Shown piece after piece: positions 41,595-51,700 of a DNA stretch of 53,182 bases. Each line of letters begins with the position of its first letter. The first letter of the stretch is position 1. A program made the translations under genes and the position numbers. The stretch comes from Candidatus Sulfotelmatobacter sp. (GTDB lineage: Bacteria > Acidobacteriota > Terriglobia > Terriglobales > Acidobacteriaceae): positions 1 through 53,182 of the forward strand of contig JASHOH010000091.1 of assembly GCA_030041215.1 (NCBI GenBank), in the 5' to 3' direction. The notes under the pieces are model-generated. The model searched no databases, was not told where the DNA came from, and was given only the letters and a program-made list of their open reading frames with translations.

Positions 41595-42764
41595 ATGTTC
41601 TCCAACCGCACCAACTGGAAACTCGAACGCAACCGCCTGACTGAGGCCCTGGAAGCGGTTCGCTCGGCGGGAGCGCACATCCTCGATCTCACCGTCTCAA
41701 ACCCGACGCGAGTAGGACTGGCCTATGATTCTGCCGCGATTCTTTCCGCCCTGGCTTCTCCGCGCGCGCTCGACTACGATCCACAGCCAAAGGGCCTACT
41801 GGAGGCACGTAGAGCCGTTGTGCGGTATTACGAGTCTGGGCACAAAATTCAACTCGATCCCGAGCATCTGGTTCTGACCACCAGCACCAGCGAAGCGTAC
41901 TCTCTCGTCTTTCGGCTGTTGTGCAATTCCGGTGACGAGCTCCTCGTGCCCAAACCGAGCTACCCCTTGTTCGAGTTTCTGGCCGATCTGCAGGACGTCA
42001 AGCTGGTGCCCTATCCTCTGATCTACGACCACGGCTGGCAGATCGATCTTCACTCACTCGAAAAGGCTATGACCTGGCGTACGCGGGGAGTGGTTCTGGT
42101 TCATCCCAATAATCCCACCGGTTCGTACGTACATGAGCACGAACGCGAACATCTCAATCGCTGTTGCCGGCAACACGGCCTGGCATTAATCGTGGATGAG
42201 GTGTTTCTCGATTACGCACTCGACGGCAACCGACACTGCAGCTTTGCTGATAATCAGGACGTGCTCACATTTATGCTGAGTGGCCTGTCAAAAATCTCTG
42301 CACTACCGCAGATGAAAGTCGCATGGATCGCTGCGAACGGCCAACAACCAGAGCTCTCGGAGGCGATGGCTCGGCTGGAAGTAATTGCTGACACGTATCT
42401 CTCGATGAACGCTCCGATTCAATGGGCATTGCCGGCATTGCTTGATCAGAGAAAAAGCATTCAGCATCAACTGCTCAATCGCGTGCGAAACAACCTCACG
42501 GAACTCGACCGTCAGCTCGCGGCCCAGACTCTTTGTCAGCGTTTGAATGTCGAGGGTGGGTGGTATGCGGTGCTGCGTGTTCCAGTCACACAAAGCGATG
42601 AAGAGCTTGCAGTCGAGTTGCTACGTAAGAAATCAGTGCTCGTGCACCCGGGGCATTTTTATGATTTTCCCAACGATGGATATCTCGTACAGAGTCTGAT
42701 CACGCCTCACGGGGAGTTTGCCGAAGGCATCCGCCGGGTTTTTGAATCGCTGACGTGCAAGTGA
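41595..42764 (+). CDS. Class I/II aminotransferase, second type
   Basis: This is a PLP-dependent fold type I transaminase of 389 residues, only distantly related to the one at 31405. It shows LDLTVSNPTRVG, YDPQPKGLLEAR, VLVHPNNPTGSYV, VDEVFLDYAL and the Schiff-base Lys233 in LSGLSKISALPQMKVAW. The LSGLSK...PQMK form of the lysine motif sets it apart from AspC/AlaT enzymes and resembles aminotransferases of the MalY/PatB-HisC border. Substrate unknown. It is divergent from the VWFA gene and convergent with the MBL hydrolase. Confidence 0.88.
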   Translation: MFSNRTNWKLERNRLTEALEAVRSAGAHILDLTVSNPTRVGLAYDSAAILSALASPRALDYDPQPKGLLEARRAVVRYYESGHKIQLDPEHLVLTTSTSEAYSLVFRLLCNSGDELLVPKPSYPLFEFLADLQDVKLVPYPLIYDHGWQIDLHSLEKAMTWRTRGVVLVHPNNPTGSYVHEHEREHLNRCCRQHGLALIVDEVFLDYALDGNRHCSFADNQDVLTFMLSGLSKISALPQMKVAWIAANGQQPELSEAMARLEVIADTYLSMNAPIQWALPALLDQRKSIQHQLLNRVRNNLTELDRQLAAQTLCQRLNVEGGWYAVLRVPVTQSDEELAVELLRKKSVLVHPGHFYDFPNDGYLVQSLITPHGEFAEGIRRVFESLTCK

Positions 42765-42822
42765 ACGCAGCAGCAGGGATTGCTATCTGCAATCAACCGC
42801 TTAGCTGTCAACAACGTGAACA

Positions 42823-43455
42823 TCACCCGTTCACCAAAAACGGATTGCTCTCCCGCTCCTCGCCAATCGTGGTCAGCGGTCCATGCCCGGGCACAACCAC
42901 TGTCTCATCGGGTAACGCGAGCACGGTTCCGTGCAGCGATTGCATGATCTTCTGCATTGACCCTCCGGGTAAATCGGTCCGCCCGATTGAGCCGGCGAAC
43001 AGCGTATCTCCGGCGATCAGCTTCTTCTCGGCAGGGAAGTAAAGGCAGATGCTTCCTTCTGTGTGCCCTGGCGTGTGCAAAACATTAGCCGTGTGCACGC
43101 CTGTGGTGATGGCATCTCCGCTCGTAATGCTGCGATCGATTTCGACCTTGCCGGGATCGGCTACTCCGATCCACGCTGCCTGGACATCCAGCATTTTGAG
43201 CAGGGCATAGTCGTTCTGATTGAGCAGAATCGGCGCACCGGTAGCCGCGCGCAGCTTCATCGCTCCGCCCACATGATCGATGTGCGCGTGCGTGACCACA
43301 ATCTGCTTGACTTGCAGATTATGCTGGCGGATGATCGCCAGCACATCTTCTATGTCATCGCCGGGATCGATCACCATGGCTTCGCGCGTGTTTTCGTCGC
43401 CAATGATCGAGCAGTTGCACTGTAGCGGGCCAACGGGAATGATTTCGTGAATCAT
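42823..43455 (-). CDS. Metallo-beta-lactamase-fold hydrolase (glyoxalase II-like)
   Basis: This 210-residue enzyme has the binuclear metal-binding motif THAHIDHVGG and downstream His and Asp residues (LHTPGHTEGSICLYF, LIAGDTLFAGSIGRTDLPGG, VPGHGPLTTIGEE). It belongs to the group with hydroxyacylglutathione hydrolase and persulfide dioxygenase-like proteins; a thioester substrate is likely but not certain. ATG 43455 (MIHEIIPVGPL) starts in the usual place for this family, whereas the open frame extends 67 codons upstream through a repetitive stretch. Confidence 0.88.
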   Translation of the reverse strand: MIHEIIPVGPLQCNCSIIGDENTREAMVIDPGDDIEDVLAIIRQHNLQVKQIVVTHAHIDHVGGAMKLRAATGAPILLNQNDYALLKMLDVQAAWIGVADPGKVEIDRSITSGDAITTGVHTANVLHTPGHTEGSICLYFPAEKKLIAGDTLFAGSIGRTDLPGGSMQKIMQSLHGTVLALPDETVVVPGHGPLTTIGEERESNPFLVNG

Positions 43456-43468
43456 GCTTCCATTGTAA

Positions 43469-43500
43469 CGAGTACCGAGTTGCGAGTGCCGAGTATCGAG
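43469..43500. repeat. Short degenerate direct repeat (CGAGTACCGAGT type)
   Basis: Variants of a CGAGTxCCGAGT unit follow each other just before the MBL gene start. A similar degenerate stretch of GGTCAGTGGCCAGT type is found at 52699-52729 before smc. I see no coding or regulatory function. Confidence 0.4.
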
Positions 43501-43581
43501 CTGAACCCGATAACATTTACCTTTTGACTTGCCCTCCGACTCGACTGGCGAGACAATACGCCAACCCACTCGGGAGGTTCT

Positions 43582-44031
43582 GTGGCAGCCAAATACCGTC
43601 AGCCCGGTTATCAGGACCGCTCGGATCGCGGGCGGGAAGAGAGGCCGCGTCCGCAATCAAAAGAAAAGCCGGGTCCGGTCCCGCTGGCCAGACGCGATTA
43701 CAGTATGGGACCACGCCCGGTAAATATGCCCGGAACACGCGCAGTTTCGCGCTGCGCCAACTGCGGCACAGTTTTGCAGGAGATCCCCCCAACCGGCCTC
43801 TGTCCCAAGTGCGGCTTCGAGTTGCACTCTTGCAAACAGTGCATGTATTTCGATCCCGGCAGCCGCTTTGAATGCATGCAGCCGATTAAAGAGCGCATCG
43901 CCAAAAAAGACGCCCGCAACGATTGCACGTTTTATGAAATCCGCGTGACCCGGGAGAAAGAGACCTCCACTCCGGCCCCCTCGCGCCCCACCGATGCCAG
44001 ACAGGCATTTGAAAACTTGTTTAAGAAGTAG
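43582..44031 (+). CDS. Zinc-ribbon protein with disordered basic N-terminus
   Basis: No specific function is recognised. The 149-residue product has about 55 N-terminal residues rich in Arg, Pro, Gln and Ser, likely disordered. Cys58/61 with Cys74/77 form a zinc ribbon (CANC...CPKC). A second group follows at Cys84/87/98/115 (CKQC ... FECMQ ... DC), which could bind a second metal. The C-terminal 30 residues are again charged and Pro/Ser-rich, ending in FENLFKK. GTG 43582 has a GGGAGG site, so the start is well supported. A role with nucleic acids or as an assembly factor is possible but unproven. Confidence 0.7.
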   Translation: MAAKYRQPGYQDRSDRGREERPRPQSKEKPGPVPLARRDYSMGPRPVNMPGTRAVSRCANCGTVLQEIPPTGLCPKCGFELHSCKQCMYFDPGSRFECMQPIKERIAKKDARNDCTFYEIRVTREKETSTPAPSRPTDARQAFENLFKK

Positions 44032-44149
44032 TCCGCGGGGGCCAATCCAGCACTTCTCCGCGACCCCGCAGTTCTTGTCAGCGAACTCCGCGATTAGTCA
44101 TGTTTGCCGGCATTTCGAGGTCGCGGGATTCGCTAGGGAGTCCCAGGAC

Positions 44150-44887
44150 TTACGGTTTCTGCGTCGGCCGCACCAAAACCTCACTGACAAACGACTGCGG
44201 CGCCTGCGTCACCAGCATCGCCACCACATGGGCAATATCATCCGGCTGCAACATCCTCGAGTGATCTTTGCCTTCATGAGGACTTAAATCAGTTTCTGTC
44301 GATCCCGGGCAAATAACTGCAACTCGAATGTTGTATTTCCGTAGTTCCTCCGCCACTGAATAGCTCAGCCCGTTCAATCCCCACTTTGAAGCTGCGTATG
44401 CCGCGCCGTTTGGCAACGCATTTTTTCCCGCCAACGAAGAAATATTGATGACATGCCCCGAACGCGCGCGAATCATCATAGGCGCGAACGCCCGCAGCAT
44501 GTAGTAAACCCCGCGCAGATTGGTATTGAGGATCTGTTCCCATGCCGCAGGATCAAGCTTTTCTAGCGGCCCGCCAAATCCGCCGGCTCCGGCATTGTTC
44601 ACCAGAATGTCCAGCCGTCCATAGGACGCTTCTACCTGTTTAGACGCGCTCTCAACCGAGGTAAGGCTTGTCACATCGCACTGCAGCGCCTCAGCCTTCC
44701 CTCCAGCCTGAATGATCGCTTGCGCGGTCAACTCAAGGCTGGCTCGCGTGCGTCCGCATACCACAGCAGTCGCACCCAGGGCTGCCAATCCGCGCGCAAT
44801 CGCCGCGCCAATGCCACGCCCCGCCCCTGTAATTATTGCCACTTGCCCTGCGAGTGGTTGAACAGCATCCTGTTGCTGTGCATTCAT
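44150..44887 (-). CDS. Short-chain dehydrogenase/reductase (FabG-like)
   Basis: This is a 245-residue NAD(P)-dependent oxidoreductase of the classical SDR family. It has the TGAGRGIG cofactor motif (about residues 20-27), NNAGAGG, catalytic Ser in INISSLAGK and the Tyr-Lys pair in AYAASKWGLNG. Arg in GRTRAS after the second strand suggests NADP preference. The best general match is 3-oxoacyl-ACP reductase-like SDRs, but the adjacent genes do not point to fatty acids. ATG 44887 is preceded by GGAGGAG. It is divergent from the exported TPR-like protein. Confidence 0.9.
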   Translation of the reverse strand: MNAQQQDAVQPLAGQVAIITGAGRGIGAAIARGLAALGATAVVCGRTRASLELTAQAIIQAGGKAEALQCDVTSLTSVESASKQVEASYGRLDILVNNAGAGGFGGPLEKLDPAAWEQILNTNLRGVYYMLRAFAPMMIRARSGHVINISSLAGKNALPNGAAYAASKWGLNGLSYSVAEELRKYNIRVAVICPGSTETDLSPHEGKDHSRMLQPDDIAHVVAMLVTQAPQSFVSEVLVRPTQKP

Positions 44888-44969
44888 TAGAACTCCTCCA
44901 CTTTCCACCCGCCGAGTGCGTGGCCAAGCATTGGCATCCTATACAATACGGGAGAAGCTGGGAAGTTGC

Positions 44970-44998
44970 TTGCCTTCGCAAGCAGAGCTACTTATAAT
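44970..44998 (+). promoter_or_regulatory. Strong predicted promoter of the exported TPR-like gene
   Basis: TTGCCT (44970-44975) and TATAAT (44993-44998) have a 17-base spacer. A GCTTGC-CTTC-GCAAGC hairpin (44968-44983) covers the -35, so a dimeric repressor could act here. The predicted leader to ATG 45085 is about 80 bases and ends with AAGGAG. Confidence 0.6.
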
Positions 44999-45084
44999 CC
45001 GGCCAACCCTAACATGGGTGAATCAGTCCGCTTTCTTAAGTAGGAGTCACAGTTGATTTCCGCAAGAGCCAAGGAGCCATTTTG

Positions 45085-46443
45085 ATGAAAACCATTCTTG
45101 TCACGGTTGTGCTTGGAGTTGCTGCTGCGGCAGTGGCCCAGAACCCCGCTCAACCGGCGCCAAGTACGCTGAATCCGGCCACCCCACCGGCCCAAGCGCA
45201 ACCCGCGCCCTCCAGCCAGGCGCCCGCCTCGCAGGCGCCAGTCATTAAAGACCCCGCCGAATACAACGCTTACGTTGGCGCAATCCAGCAGAAGGATCCC
45301 AACGCGCAGATCAGCGGCCTGGAAGCTTTCTTGACCCAGTATCCCAACAGCGTGATGAAAGCAGCCGCTCTGCAGACTTTGATGCAGGACTACCAGCAGA
45401 CGGGCAATCAGGCAAAGACAGTCGACACGGCAACCAAACTTCTACAGGTTGATCCCACCAATGAGCGCGCCCTCTTCTTGCTCGCTTACATCGACCGGAT
45501 AAAAGCACAGAGCGGCGATCCTAATGCGCAGCAGGACTTGATCGACGCCAAGAAATACGCGCAGCAGGGCCTCGATAACCTGCCCAAGTTCACCAAACCC
45601 GAAGGCATGTCCGATGCCGATTTCCAGAAGATGAAAGATCAGATGACGGGAGTGTTCAATGCGGCTATCGGTCTGGCCGCTCTTGCCGACCATGATTACG
45701 ACACGGCAAGGAAGGACCTGCTCGCAGCCATCAACAGTAGTCCCGACTCGCAGAAAGATTTCACCCTGATTTATGCGATCACGCAAGCGTACGTGCCGCC
45801 CAAACCGCCCGATCCGAAATTTACCCCCGACCCCCTGAGCGCAGCCTGGTTTAATGCTCGCGCTTCGGTGTTGGCGCCGTCGCCCCAATATCAGCAGTCC
45901 TTCGAGAAGTATGCCAAGAGCCAATACATGAGATACCACGGGGGGGAAGATGGCTGGAATGAATTCTTGGCCGCCGCCAAGGCTGGCCCTGGCCCCATTC
46001 CGGCAGTCAAGCCTGCGCCCACTCCCGCCGAGCAGGCGCACAACATGGCCACTTCAGGCGATCCCACTCAAATGGACTTTGCCCAGTGGGAGTTCATTCT
46101 CTCCAACGGCGCTCAGGCCGATCAGGATCTGGTGTGGAACGCCATCAAGGGCAAGGGCGTGAAACTGCAAGGCACCGTGATCAAGGCCAGCCCGACTGAA
46201 GTGGACATCGCGGCGAGCCTGGACGATATCGATGCCAAGCAGCCCGATATCAAGCTTACCTTCGATCCTCCGCTGGCCAAGACCAAACTTCCGAAGGACG
46301 GCGCGGCCCTGGAGTACTTCATAGGCGTACCAGCTTCCTACACATCCAATCCCTTCATGATGGTTATGGAAAAAGGTGAGCTCCCTCCGCCGAAGCCTGC
46401 TCCCAAGGCGCCCGTGCATCACAAGCCCGCCTCGGGTCAGTAG
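45085..46443 (+). CDS. Exported protein with TPR-like helical repeats
   Basis: This 452-residue protein has a signal peptide (MKTILVTVVLGVAAAAVAQ), a Pro/Ala/Gln-rich linker to about residue 55, and tandem helix pairs from about residue 57 to 240. These (for example YNAYVGAIQQKDPNAQISGLEAFLTQYPNS, TVDTATKLLQVDPTNERALFLLAYI) fit tetratricopeptide-type repeats. The C-terminal domain (about residues 330-450) is different, with VKLQGTVIKASPTEVDIAA beta-strand-like sequence and a Pro/Lys-rich end. ATG 45085 has AAGGAG upstream. The partner and function are unknown; a periplasmic scaffold is plausible. Confidence 0.8.
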   Translation: MKTILVTVVLGVAAAAVAQNPAQPAPSTLNPATPPAQAQPAPSSQAPASQAPVIKDPAEYNAYVGAIQQKDPNAQISGLEAFLTQYPNSVMKAAALQTLMQDYQQTGNQAKTVDTATKLLQVDPTNERALFLLAYIDRIKAQSGDPNAQQDLIDAKKYAQQGLDNLPKFTKPEGMSDADFQKMKDQMTGVFNAAIGLAALADHDYDTARKDLLAAINSSPDSQKDFTLIYAITQAYVPPKPPDPKFTPDPLSAAWFNARASVLAPSPQYQQSFEKYAKSQYMRYHGGEDGWNEFLAAAKAGPGPIPAVKPAPTPAEQAHNMATSGDPTQMDFAQWEFILSNGAQADQDLVWNAIKGKGVKLQGTVIKASPTEVDIAASLDDIDAKQPDIKLTFDPPLAKTKLPKDGAALEYFIGVPASYTSNPFMMVMEKGELPPPKPAPKAPVHHKPASGQ

Positions 46444-46463
46444 GCATTTCGGGAATCAAAACC

Positions 46464-46489
46464 AAAGGCAGCCCGCAAGGGCTGCCTTT
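46464..46489 (+). terminator. Stem-loop after the exported TPR-like gene
   Basis: AAAGGCAGCCC (46464-46474) pairs perfectly with GGGCTGCCTTT (46479-46489) around a GCAA tetraloop, about 20 bases after the stop at 46443. The T-run after it is short (TTTAAGTTT), so it is a terminator or mRNA 3' end stabiliser. Confidence 0.65.
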
Positions 46490-46575
46490 AAGTTTGGGCG
46501 TCGAAATTTCCTGACTCACAAACAGCCGAATCGTTTCATGCTCGACTAGGGGGTCGCGGTGCCATGCTGGGCGTA

Positions 46576-46604
46576 GGAATTAGAGCGCAAAGCGCCCTAA
46601 TTCC
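46576..46604. repeat. Inverted repeat between convergent genes
   Basis: GGAATTAG-A-GCGC (46576-46588) and GCGC-C-CTAATTCC (46592-46604) pair around AAA, with one A/C mismatch. There is no T-run on either side. It lies between the TPR-like gene and the convergent Fis-like gene and may terminate the latter in a Rho-assisted way or bind a protein. Confidence 0.4.
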
Positions 46605-46649
46605 GGAGTCGAAACATCCCTACCCTCAAAACTGCCGTAAGCCGAAAAG

Positions 46650-46928
46650 CTACCGCACCACCTTCTTCTCGACCGCGATCGGCCGGGCGCTGCGCGGCGG
46701 TCTCTTGGCGCCATCGCGCAACTGGCGCACATCAATCTTCAGTTCATCAATGGTTCGGCTGAGAGTATTGCGGTGCATGCCCAGCTCGCGCGCGGCGCGG
46801 CACTGGTTGCCTTTGTTTTCCTGAAGGACGGTCAGAATAAACCGCTTTTTAAACTCGCGCACGCCCTCGGAATAAAGAATGTTGCTTTTGTACATCTGCA
46901 ATATCAGCGCTTCCAGTTGATCTTTCAC
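46650..46928 (-). CDS. Small Fis-family DNA-binding protein
   Basis: This 92-residue protein has a C-terminal helix-turn-helix of the Fis/NtrC type (FILTVLQENKGNQCRAARELGMHRNTLSRTIDEL, about residues 30-64). An N-terminal helical arm precedes it and a short basic tail (AKRPPRSARPIAVEKKVVR) follows. It lacks the AAA+ and receiver domains of NtrC regulators, so it is a nucleoid- or enhancer-binding-type protein. The start is GTG. It is the last gene of the purC-cvpA-fis unit, 56 bases after cvpA. Confidence 0.85.
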   Translation of the reverse strand: MKDQLEALILQMYKSNILYSEGVREFKKRFILTVLQENKGNQCRAARELGMHRNTLSRTIDELKIDVRQLRDGAKRPPRSARPIAVEKKVVR

Positions 46929-46984
46929 GGTAGGATCTCTCTCTCTGTTGATATCTTCGTCTCAACTGCCGCCTGCAACCGCAT

Positions 46985-47533
46985 TCATTTGGAGCTGGGA
47001 GCGGATTTGCCGTGTAAGTCCTTCGGGGCACGATGCAGGAGATCGAGTCCCTCATAAAATCGCGCCCGCAGCGCTGAGGGAGCCAGCCAAATCGCAGCCC
47101 TGCCGACCACCAGAAAATACGGCGCCAGCTCGGATTTCTCCAGCATCTTCGAGGTGGGCGTGAATGCGGTCATGCACATCAAGACCACTGAAACCAGTAG
47201 CCCGCCTTTGAGAACTCCCAACAACGCACCCAGGAACCGGTCGAATCCGTTCAGGCCGGCCGCTTTCATCAGCTTGCGGGCGATCCTGCCGGCTATGTCA
47301 AACAGAATCAGCACCGCAAAAAAGATGATCAGAAACCCGAGCACATCGGCCAGCCACTCCGGTTTCAAAACCGACATCAACCACGCCGCCGGCCGCTGAT
47401 ACAGCCAGGCGGCGACAATGTAACCCACAACCAAACCAGCCATACTGAAAGCTTCCCGAAAGAAGCCCTGAATGGCCGCCGAAACCACGCTCAGAATCAC
47501 CACGGCAACAATTACCCAATCTGCCGCGGTCAT
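46985..47533 (-). CDS. cvpA: CvpA-family membrane protein
   Basis: This 182-residue protein has four hydrophobic helices (starting ADWVIVAVVILSVVSAAIQGFFREAFSMAG). It also has the family's G-F-x-R-E and FDIAGR...LNGFDRFLGALLGVLKG segments typical of CvpA (colicin V production) membrane proteins. In other bacteria cvpA neighbours purF; here purC is the purine gene upstream (48 bases away), consistent with the link to purine genes. ATG 47533 (MTAADWVIV) is chosen over an upstream in-frame codon at 47575. Confidence 0.88.
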   Translation of the reverse strand: MTAADWVIVAVVILSVVSAAIQGFFREAFSMAGLVVGYIVAAWLYQRPAAWLMSVLKPEWLADVLGFLIIFFAVLILFDIAGRIARKLMKAAGLNGFDRFLGALLGVLKGGLLVSVVLMCMTAFTPTSKMLEKSELAPYFLVVGRAAIWLAPSALRARFYEGLDLLHRAPKDLHGKSAPSSK

Positions 47534-47581
47534 AATGTACTCGTGCCCGCTTCCCGGGCTGCACTTCCTCGGCAAACTCGC

Positions 47582-48493
47582 TTACACATCCAGTCTGCGC
47601 CCCGTAAGCTGGAAATAGGCGTCCAGATATTTTTCGCTGGTTTTGTTGGCGACTTCTGGCGGCAGTGCAGGCGCAGGTGGCTGCTTGTTCCAGCGAATCT
47701 GCTCCAGATAATCGCGGACATACTGTTTGTCGAAAGATTCCTGCGGCCGCCCCGGTTCGTACTTATCAGCAGGCCAAAAGCGCGACGAATCGGGCGTTAG
47801 TACTTCATCGGCCAACGTGATGCCCTTCGCCGTGCGGCCGAATTCAAATTTCGTGTCGGCGATAATGATACCGCGCTGCCGGGCGTACGCGGCCGCTTTC
47901 TTGTAAATACGCAAGGTCAGGTCGCGCAAATAACTCGACGTTTCCGTGCCCAAAATTTCGCACATTCGCGCAAACGAAATGTTCTCATCATGACCAGTGA
48001 CAGCCTTCGTCGCGGGAGTGAAAATCGGTTCGGGAAATGCGTCCGACTCGCGCAATCCCGCCGGCAGTTCTATGCCGCAGACTTTTCCGGTCGCCTTGTA
48101 CTCTTTCCATGCGGAGCCGGAAATATATCCGCGCACTACGCACTCCACTGGAAACATCTGTGCGCGCTGCACAATCATCGACCGCCCCTGCAACTGGTCG
48201 GCATATTTTTGCAGTGCTGGCGGATACTTCGCCAGGTCGGCCGTAATCACATGATTGGGAACGATATCCGAAAGAAAGTCGAACCAGAACAATGAGATCT
48301 GGCTGAGGACGCGTCCTTTGTTAGGGATGCCTGTAGCAAGCACATAATCAAATGCCGAGATCCGGTCGGTCGCCACAAACAGCAACCGCTGATCGTCGAG
48401 ATCATACACATCTCGTACCTTACCGCTGGCATGAAGATGAAGATCGGGGAAATCGGTTTTCAAAACAACGGGATCGAGTAGTTTGGGGCTCAT
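47582..48493 (-). CDS. purC: SAICAR synthetase (phosphoribosylaminoimidazole-succinocarboxamide synthase)
   Basis: It joins aspartate to CAIR with ATP in the eighth step of purine synthesis. The 303-residue protein, longer than bacterial PurC of about 240, matches the fungal-like class. Motifs include [27 protein letters not shown] near the N-terminus, [17 protein letters not shown] in the middle and [10 protein letters not shown] for metal binding. It starts at ATG 48493 without a Shine-Dalgarno site, about 30 bases from a strong promoter. cvpA and the Fis-like gene follow on the same strand. Confidence 0.95.
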   Translation of the reverse strand: MSPKLLDPVVLKTDFPDLHLHASGKVRDVYDLDDQRLLFVATDRISAFDYVLATGIPNKGRVLSQISLFWFDFLSDIVPNHVITADLAKYPPALQKYADQLQGRSMIVQRAQMFPVECVVRGYISGSAWKEYKATGKVCGIELPAGLRESDAFPEPIFTPATKAVTGHDENISFARMCEILGTETSSYLRDLTLRIYKKAAAYARQRGIIIADTKFEFGRTAKGITLADEVLTPDSSRFWPADKYEPGRPQESFDKQYVRDYLEQIRWNKQPPAPALPPEVANKTSEKYLDAYFQLTGRRLDV

Positions 48494-48524
48494 GACGAAA
48501 TTTTACAGGCAAGAGGCGAGGCGT

Positions 48525-48552
48525 ATTTTAGCCCCTTAGAAAATTTTGTCAA
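48525..48552 (-). promoter_or_regulatory. Strong predicted promoter of the purC operon
   Basis: On the minus strand a perfect TTGACA (48547-48552) and TAAAAT (48525-48530) are 16 bases apart. The start would fall near 48518, leaving a leader of about 25-30 bases. A second TAAAAT lies 6 bases before the ATG but has no -35. No purine-box match was evident. Confidence 0.65.
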
Positions 48553-48763
48553 CGGTTGAGATCACAGCCTACGGTGAGGTCCTTATCCTATTGATGGTGA
48601 ATAGAGTTGCGCGGAAGGCAAACGACAATTGTGAGGCCGCAGCATGTGGAAAAGCTGAGGATGGGAGTGGATAAAAAGGTTCAGTCGTCCCTAACTCTTA
48701 TCAAACAATGCGTTTGCCTGAGAAGGCCGCAAGTGTCAGCCCCCGACGCCTCATGAATGGATT

Positions 48764-51700
48764 CTACGCCGCTCCAAACTTCACCGATACCAGCTTCGAC
48801 ACTCCCGGCTCCTGCATAGTCACGCCATAGAGTACCGGTGCGATGCTCATCGTTTTCTTGCTGTGCGTGATGAGGACGAACTGAGTTTTGATGCTCATCT
48901 CCCTGACCAGCTCGGTGAAGCGGCCAATATTCGCCTCATCGAGCGGCGCGTCGACTTCATCCAAAATGCAGAACGGGCTGGGCGTGTACTGAAAAATCCC
49001 GACCAGCAGCGCCAGCGCAGTCAGTGCCTTCTCGCCGCCAGAGAGCAACAGCACATTCTGTAGCCGCTTTCCGGGAGGCGAGGCCACTACGTCAATGCCG
49101 CTCTCGGCGCTGTTTTCTTCGTCGGTCAGCTTCATCAACGCATGACCGCCTCCAAAGAGCTTCTTGAATGTAGTCTGGAAGTTTTCGTTGATCTTTGTGA
49201 ACGCCTCTTGAAATTTCTCGCGTGAGACTTCGTCGATCTCACGAATCGTCGCCGTCGTGTTCTCGATGGATGCAATCAGATCGTTGCGCTGCCCATCGAG
49301 GAAGTCATGCCGCTCGGCGCTCTCACGATATTCCTCCAGTGCCAACATGTTCACCGGACCCATGGCATCAAGCTTGCTTCGCATTTCACGATAAGACTGG
49401 TCACAGGCCGCCAGTTCATCGCCAGTAACCGGAGTCAAAGACGTATCGGCTAGCAACGCCTCTCGCTCAATTCCCAGTTCGTTCAAGCACGTATTCGCCA
49501 TGTACATGCCGTCTGCTTCTAGCTTTGCAGCGGCAGCTTGCAGCTCCCCTCGTCGATCGCGAGCTTGATCGAGAAGCTGACGCGCGTTGCGCAACATCTC
49601 GTCGATTTCAGCGAGCCGCGCCCGCACTTGATCTTTTTCCGATTGCAGCAGGCTCTCGCGCGCCTGTCCCGCATTTCGCTCGGCTTCGAAATCGGCAGCT
49701 TGTTGCTCAAGCTGAAGGTTCTCAGCTTCCCGCTGCACCTTTTCAGCGGCTGACGCTTCGATCTGGGACGTAAGCGCGTGCACGCGCTCGTTCATCTCCG
49801 CAAACATCGAATCGATTCTCGCCAGCACCGCCGCTGCTGACCGATGCCGCTCTTCCAGCGCCGCCACTCTGGCGGCGCGCTGGGAACTGTTTTGTGCCGC
49901 TTCCTCGCGCCGCTGCCGGAGCGCCGCCAGCGATTCTTGCGCCGCCGCCATTTTCGTTTCTAGCGACGCGCGGACTTCATCCAATTGAGCCGCTTCAGTC
50001 TGCCGCGCCGCGATGATCGACTCCTGCTCCGCGCGTTCTGCCGCCAGGCGTTGCAATTCAGACTGCAAAATATCCACCCGCTCCGATACCCGTGCCATCT
50101 CCGAATCAAGCTGCTGCAACAGGTGCCGCGAAGTCATCGACTGGTGCTCGGCTTCGCGCTTCTCTGCTTCGAGCCGCTCCAGCAGGGAAGTGAGGTCCTT
50201 CAGTTCGCGGCCGAGCGTGAGTACCTTCATTTCCTGCTCTCGCAATGCGCGCTCCAGTTCCTCGAGCTGCCGCAAAACCTCACGCAGTTCTCGCTTCATC
50301 GAGAGCGGACCTTCAGCGCGCTGCTTACCTCCGGTCACAGTCACGTTATGGAAGCATTCTCCGGAGTGCGCAAGGAAAAACGCATTCGGATTTTCCAGCG
50401 CCAGACTGCGCGCAACATCCGAGCTCGGCACGATGTAGCCGTCGCGCAGCTTGGGCAAAATCACTTCCAAAGACTTACCGAAGCCATCGAGAACCCGAAT
50501 CGTGTGTTTCAAGGGCACAACCGAAGCAGCCGGCGCGGAATGCGCCGCCTCGTTGAGAATGAAAGAAAACTTGGCCTGCGCATCCTCGGGATGGACCAGA
50601 AACGTGGCCCGGCCATCCACATCGCTGCGCAGCAGCCGCAAACCTTCATCGGCCGCATCCCACGACTTCACTACAACGTAATTCAATTCATCGCGCAGAA
50701 AATCTTCCACCACATGCTCGAATTGCGGCTCAACTTCGAGAAAATCCGCGAGCACGCCCACGGGCGCGCGGCCGCTCTGCATCACTCCCGACTGAAACAG
50801 CCGCCGGACCGATTCATTGGAGTAGCCATGTTCCGCAATCACCGCTTCCAAGGAACCTTTTCTTCCCAGAGCCGTGGCGAACTCCGCCCGCAACAAATCC
50901 AGGCGGTTCTTGCCCTCTGCTTCCTCGCGGCGCTTGGCCTCAATCAACCGCCGAAGCTGAGCGATCTCTTCTGTGATTCCTGCGGCACGCTGCGTAACCG
51001 TTTCAAATTCCAACGCAAGCTGCCCGCGCTGACCGCCAAATGCCTCCACTTGCGCCTGCGTGCTCGCGATTTCTGTTTGCAAGCGGCGGCCTTCGCGGTC
51101 CGCTCCGGCGAGACGTTCCTCTGCCTGAGCCAATTGATTCCGCAAACGCGCCGCTGCCCCAACGTTGTCGAAAATGGCGATCCGAAACTCCTCCTGTTGC
51201 CGCTCAACTTCGGCCAGTGCGGCCGCCGCACCGGTACCTTCCTTTTGCGCCAGCTCCAGCTCCTGTTGTGCCGACGCCAAATCGGCCGCCGCTGATTCCA
51301 ACACTTGCCGGTTGGAATCGCGCTCTGCCTCAAGTGAGCCTAGCCTTTGTTGCGCCTGTGCAAGCTCGGCTTCAGCCACCGCAGCCCGTGCAACAAGCTC
51401 GGCGCAGCGTTCTTCGTTGTGTCGGCGGCGCGCCCGCGCGCGGTCGATTTCGATTTCGATCTGACTCAAGCATTCGCGATTTTCCCGCAGCTCGCTTTCA
51501 ATCGCGTAACCACGCTCCGTGCTCTCGCCATGCTCACTCTCGAGCTGCTGGACAGCCTCGGTTCGCTGCTGCATTTCCGCGGCTAAGGAGTTTAGCTGCG
51601 CGTCCAGTTCTTGGCGCTCTTTTTCGTTCGCGGCAAACTTGCTGGCCAACACAATTCGCAGTTGCGCCTGCATTTCGTCGCGCAGTTTGGCGTAACGCTC

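Noticed and set aside
49985-51295. A 436-codon open frame on the plus strand inside smc
   Set aside because: It is antisense to the SMC coiled coil and its composition (Gln, Arg, Leu) reflects the complement of Ala/Glu-rich codons. No ribosome site or known motif is seen.
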